Origin: JBOGJI01 sp050747865
GTDB taxonomy: Bacteria > Acidobacteriota > Thermoanaerobaculia > Multivoradales > JAHEKO01
Assembly (NCBI GenBank): GCA_050747865.1
Contig: JBOGJI010000083.1
Coordinates: 1-13,448, forward strand
DNA length: 13,448 nt
Reading direction: 5' to 3'
Positions 13,420 through 13,448 of the stretch are shown in pieces. Every line of letters starts with the position of its first letter. Within the stretch, counting starts at the first letter, position 1. A model generated the notes under the pieces. It was not told where the DNA came from. It did not search any database and saw only the letters and a list, made by a program, of their open reading frames with translations. Both the position numbers and the translations under genes were made by a program.

Positions 13420-13448
13420 ATGACCAAACTCGTGACCTGCCTGTGGTT
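13420..13448 (+). CDS. PhnB-like VOC-family protein, 5' end only
   Basis: GAGGAG (13407-13412) precedes ATG and the codons MTKLVTCLWF before the window ends. This start is characteristic of PhnB-like proteins (often annotated as 3-demethylubiquinone-9 3-methyltransferase), which are VOC-fold metal-binding proteins. Only nine full codons are visible, so the call rests on the N-terminal match and on the neighbourhood of YCII and RibD-like genes, where VOC proteins are common. Confidence 0.55.

Noticed and set aside
10300..13448. Integron cassette array (several small same-strand genes)
   Set aside because: No attC-like paired core sites were seen between the genes, and two genes overlap by ATGA.

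Overview
The window is GC-rich bacterial chromosomal DNA. GC-ending codons dominate every real gene, and long antisense shadow ORFs run opposite most of them. No rRNA, tRNA, CRISPR array, transposase or integrase is visible. Gene content (SWIM-SNF2 helicase, MocR regulator, TlpA-like thioredoxin, YCII/SnoaL/RibD-type/VOC cluster) suits a large-genome soil or sediment bacterium such as an acidobacterium or myxobacterium. That placement is an inference, since no marker gene is present.

Left part (1-6627), an accessory island with a defence flavour. After about 470 bp without genes comes a large minus-strand SWIM-SNF2 helicase (475-3399). Divergent from it are a ribbon-helix-helix antitoxin and a PIN-domain toxin with an ATGA overlap (VapBC type, 3624-4309). 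Next is a primase-like protein with the archaeo-eukaryotic primase domain of TOTE conflict systems (4384-5742). It lacks the helicase and nuclease that normally follow and is joined to an unrelated C-terminal gene fragment in another frame (5460-5687). A second two-gene module follows (5768-6627): a small putative antitoxin overlapping, again by ATGA, a DUF6036/AbiEii-like nucleotidyltransferase. It looks like a toxin-antitoxin or abortive-infection pair.

Middle part (6628-10070). A DUF1579-like protein with an atypical N-terminus (6693-7229) converges on a MocR-type GntR/aminotransferase regulator (minus, 7279-8757), with a strong GC hairpin in the 49-bp gap. The regulator is divergent from an exported protein with two thioredoxin folds (8885-10036). 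The shared promoter region holds a perfect 5+3+5 palindrome, and the thioredoxin gene ends in a stem-loop.

Right part (10300-13448), a same-strand run of small stress or detoxification-type genes with strong Shine-Dalgarno sites: YCII protein, exported alpha/beta hydrolase, SnoaL-like protein, a 19-codon orphan start, RibD-type reductase, a chimeric ORF joining a monooxygenase N-terminus to a hydrolase C-terminus, a 16-codon orphan start, and the first codons of a PhnB-like VOC protein. Short orphan starts and a chimera suggest repeated local rearrangement.

Translation signals differ between the parts. Four left or middle genes have no Shine-Dalgarno but carry a TAnnnT element 7-9 nt before ATG (leaderless style). 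The right-hand genes have clear GGAG-type sites.
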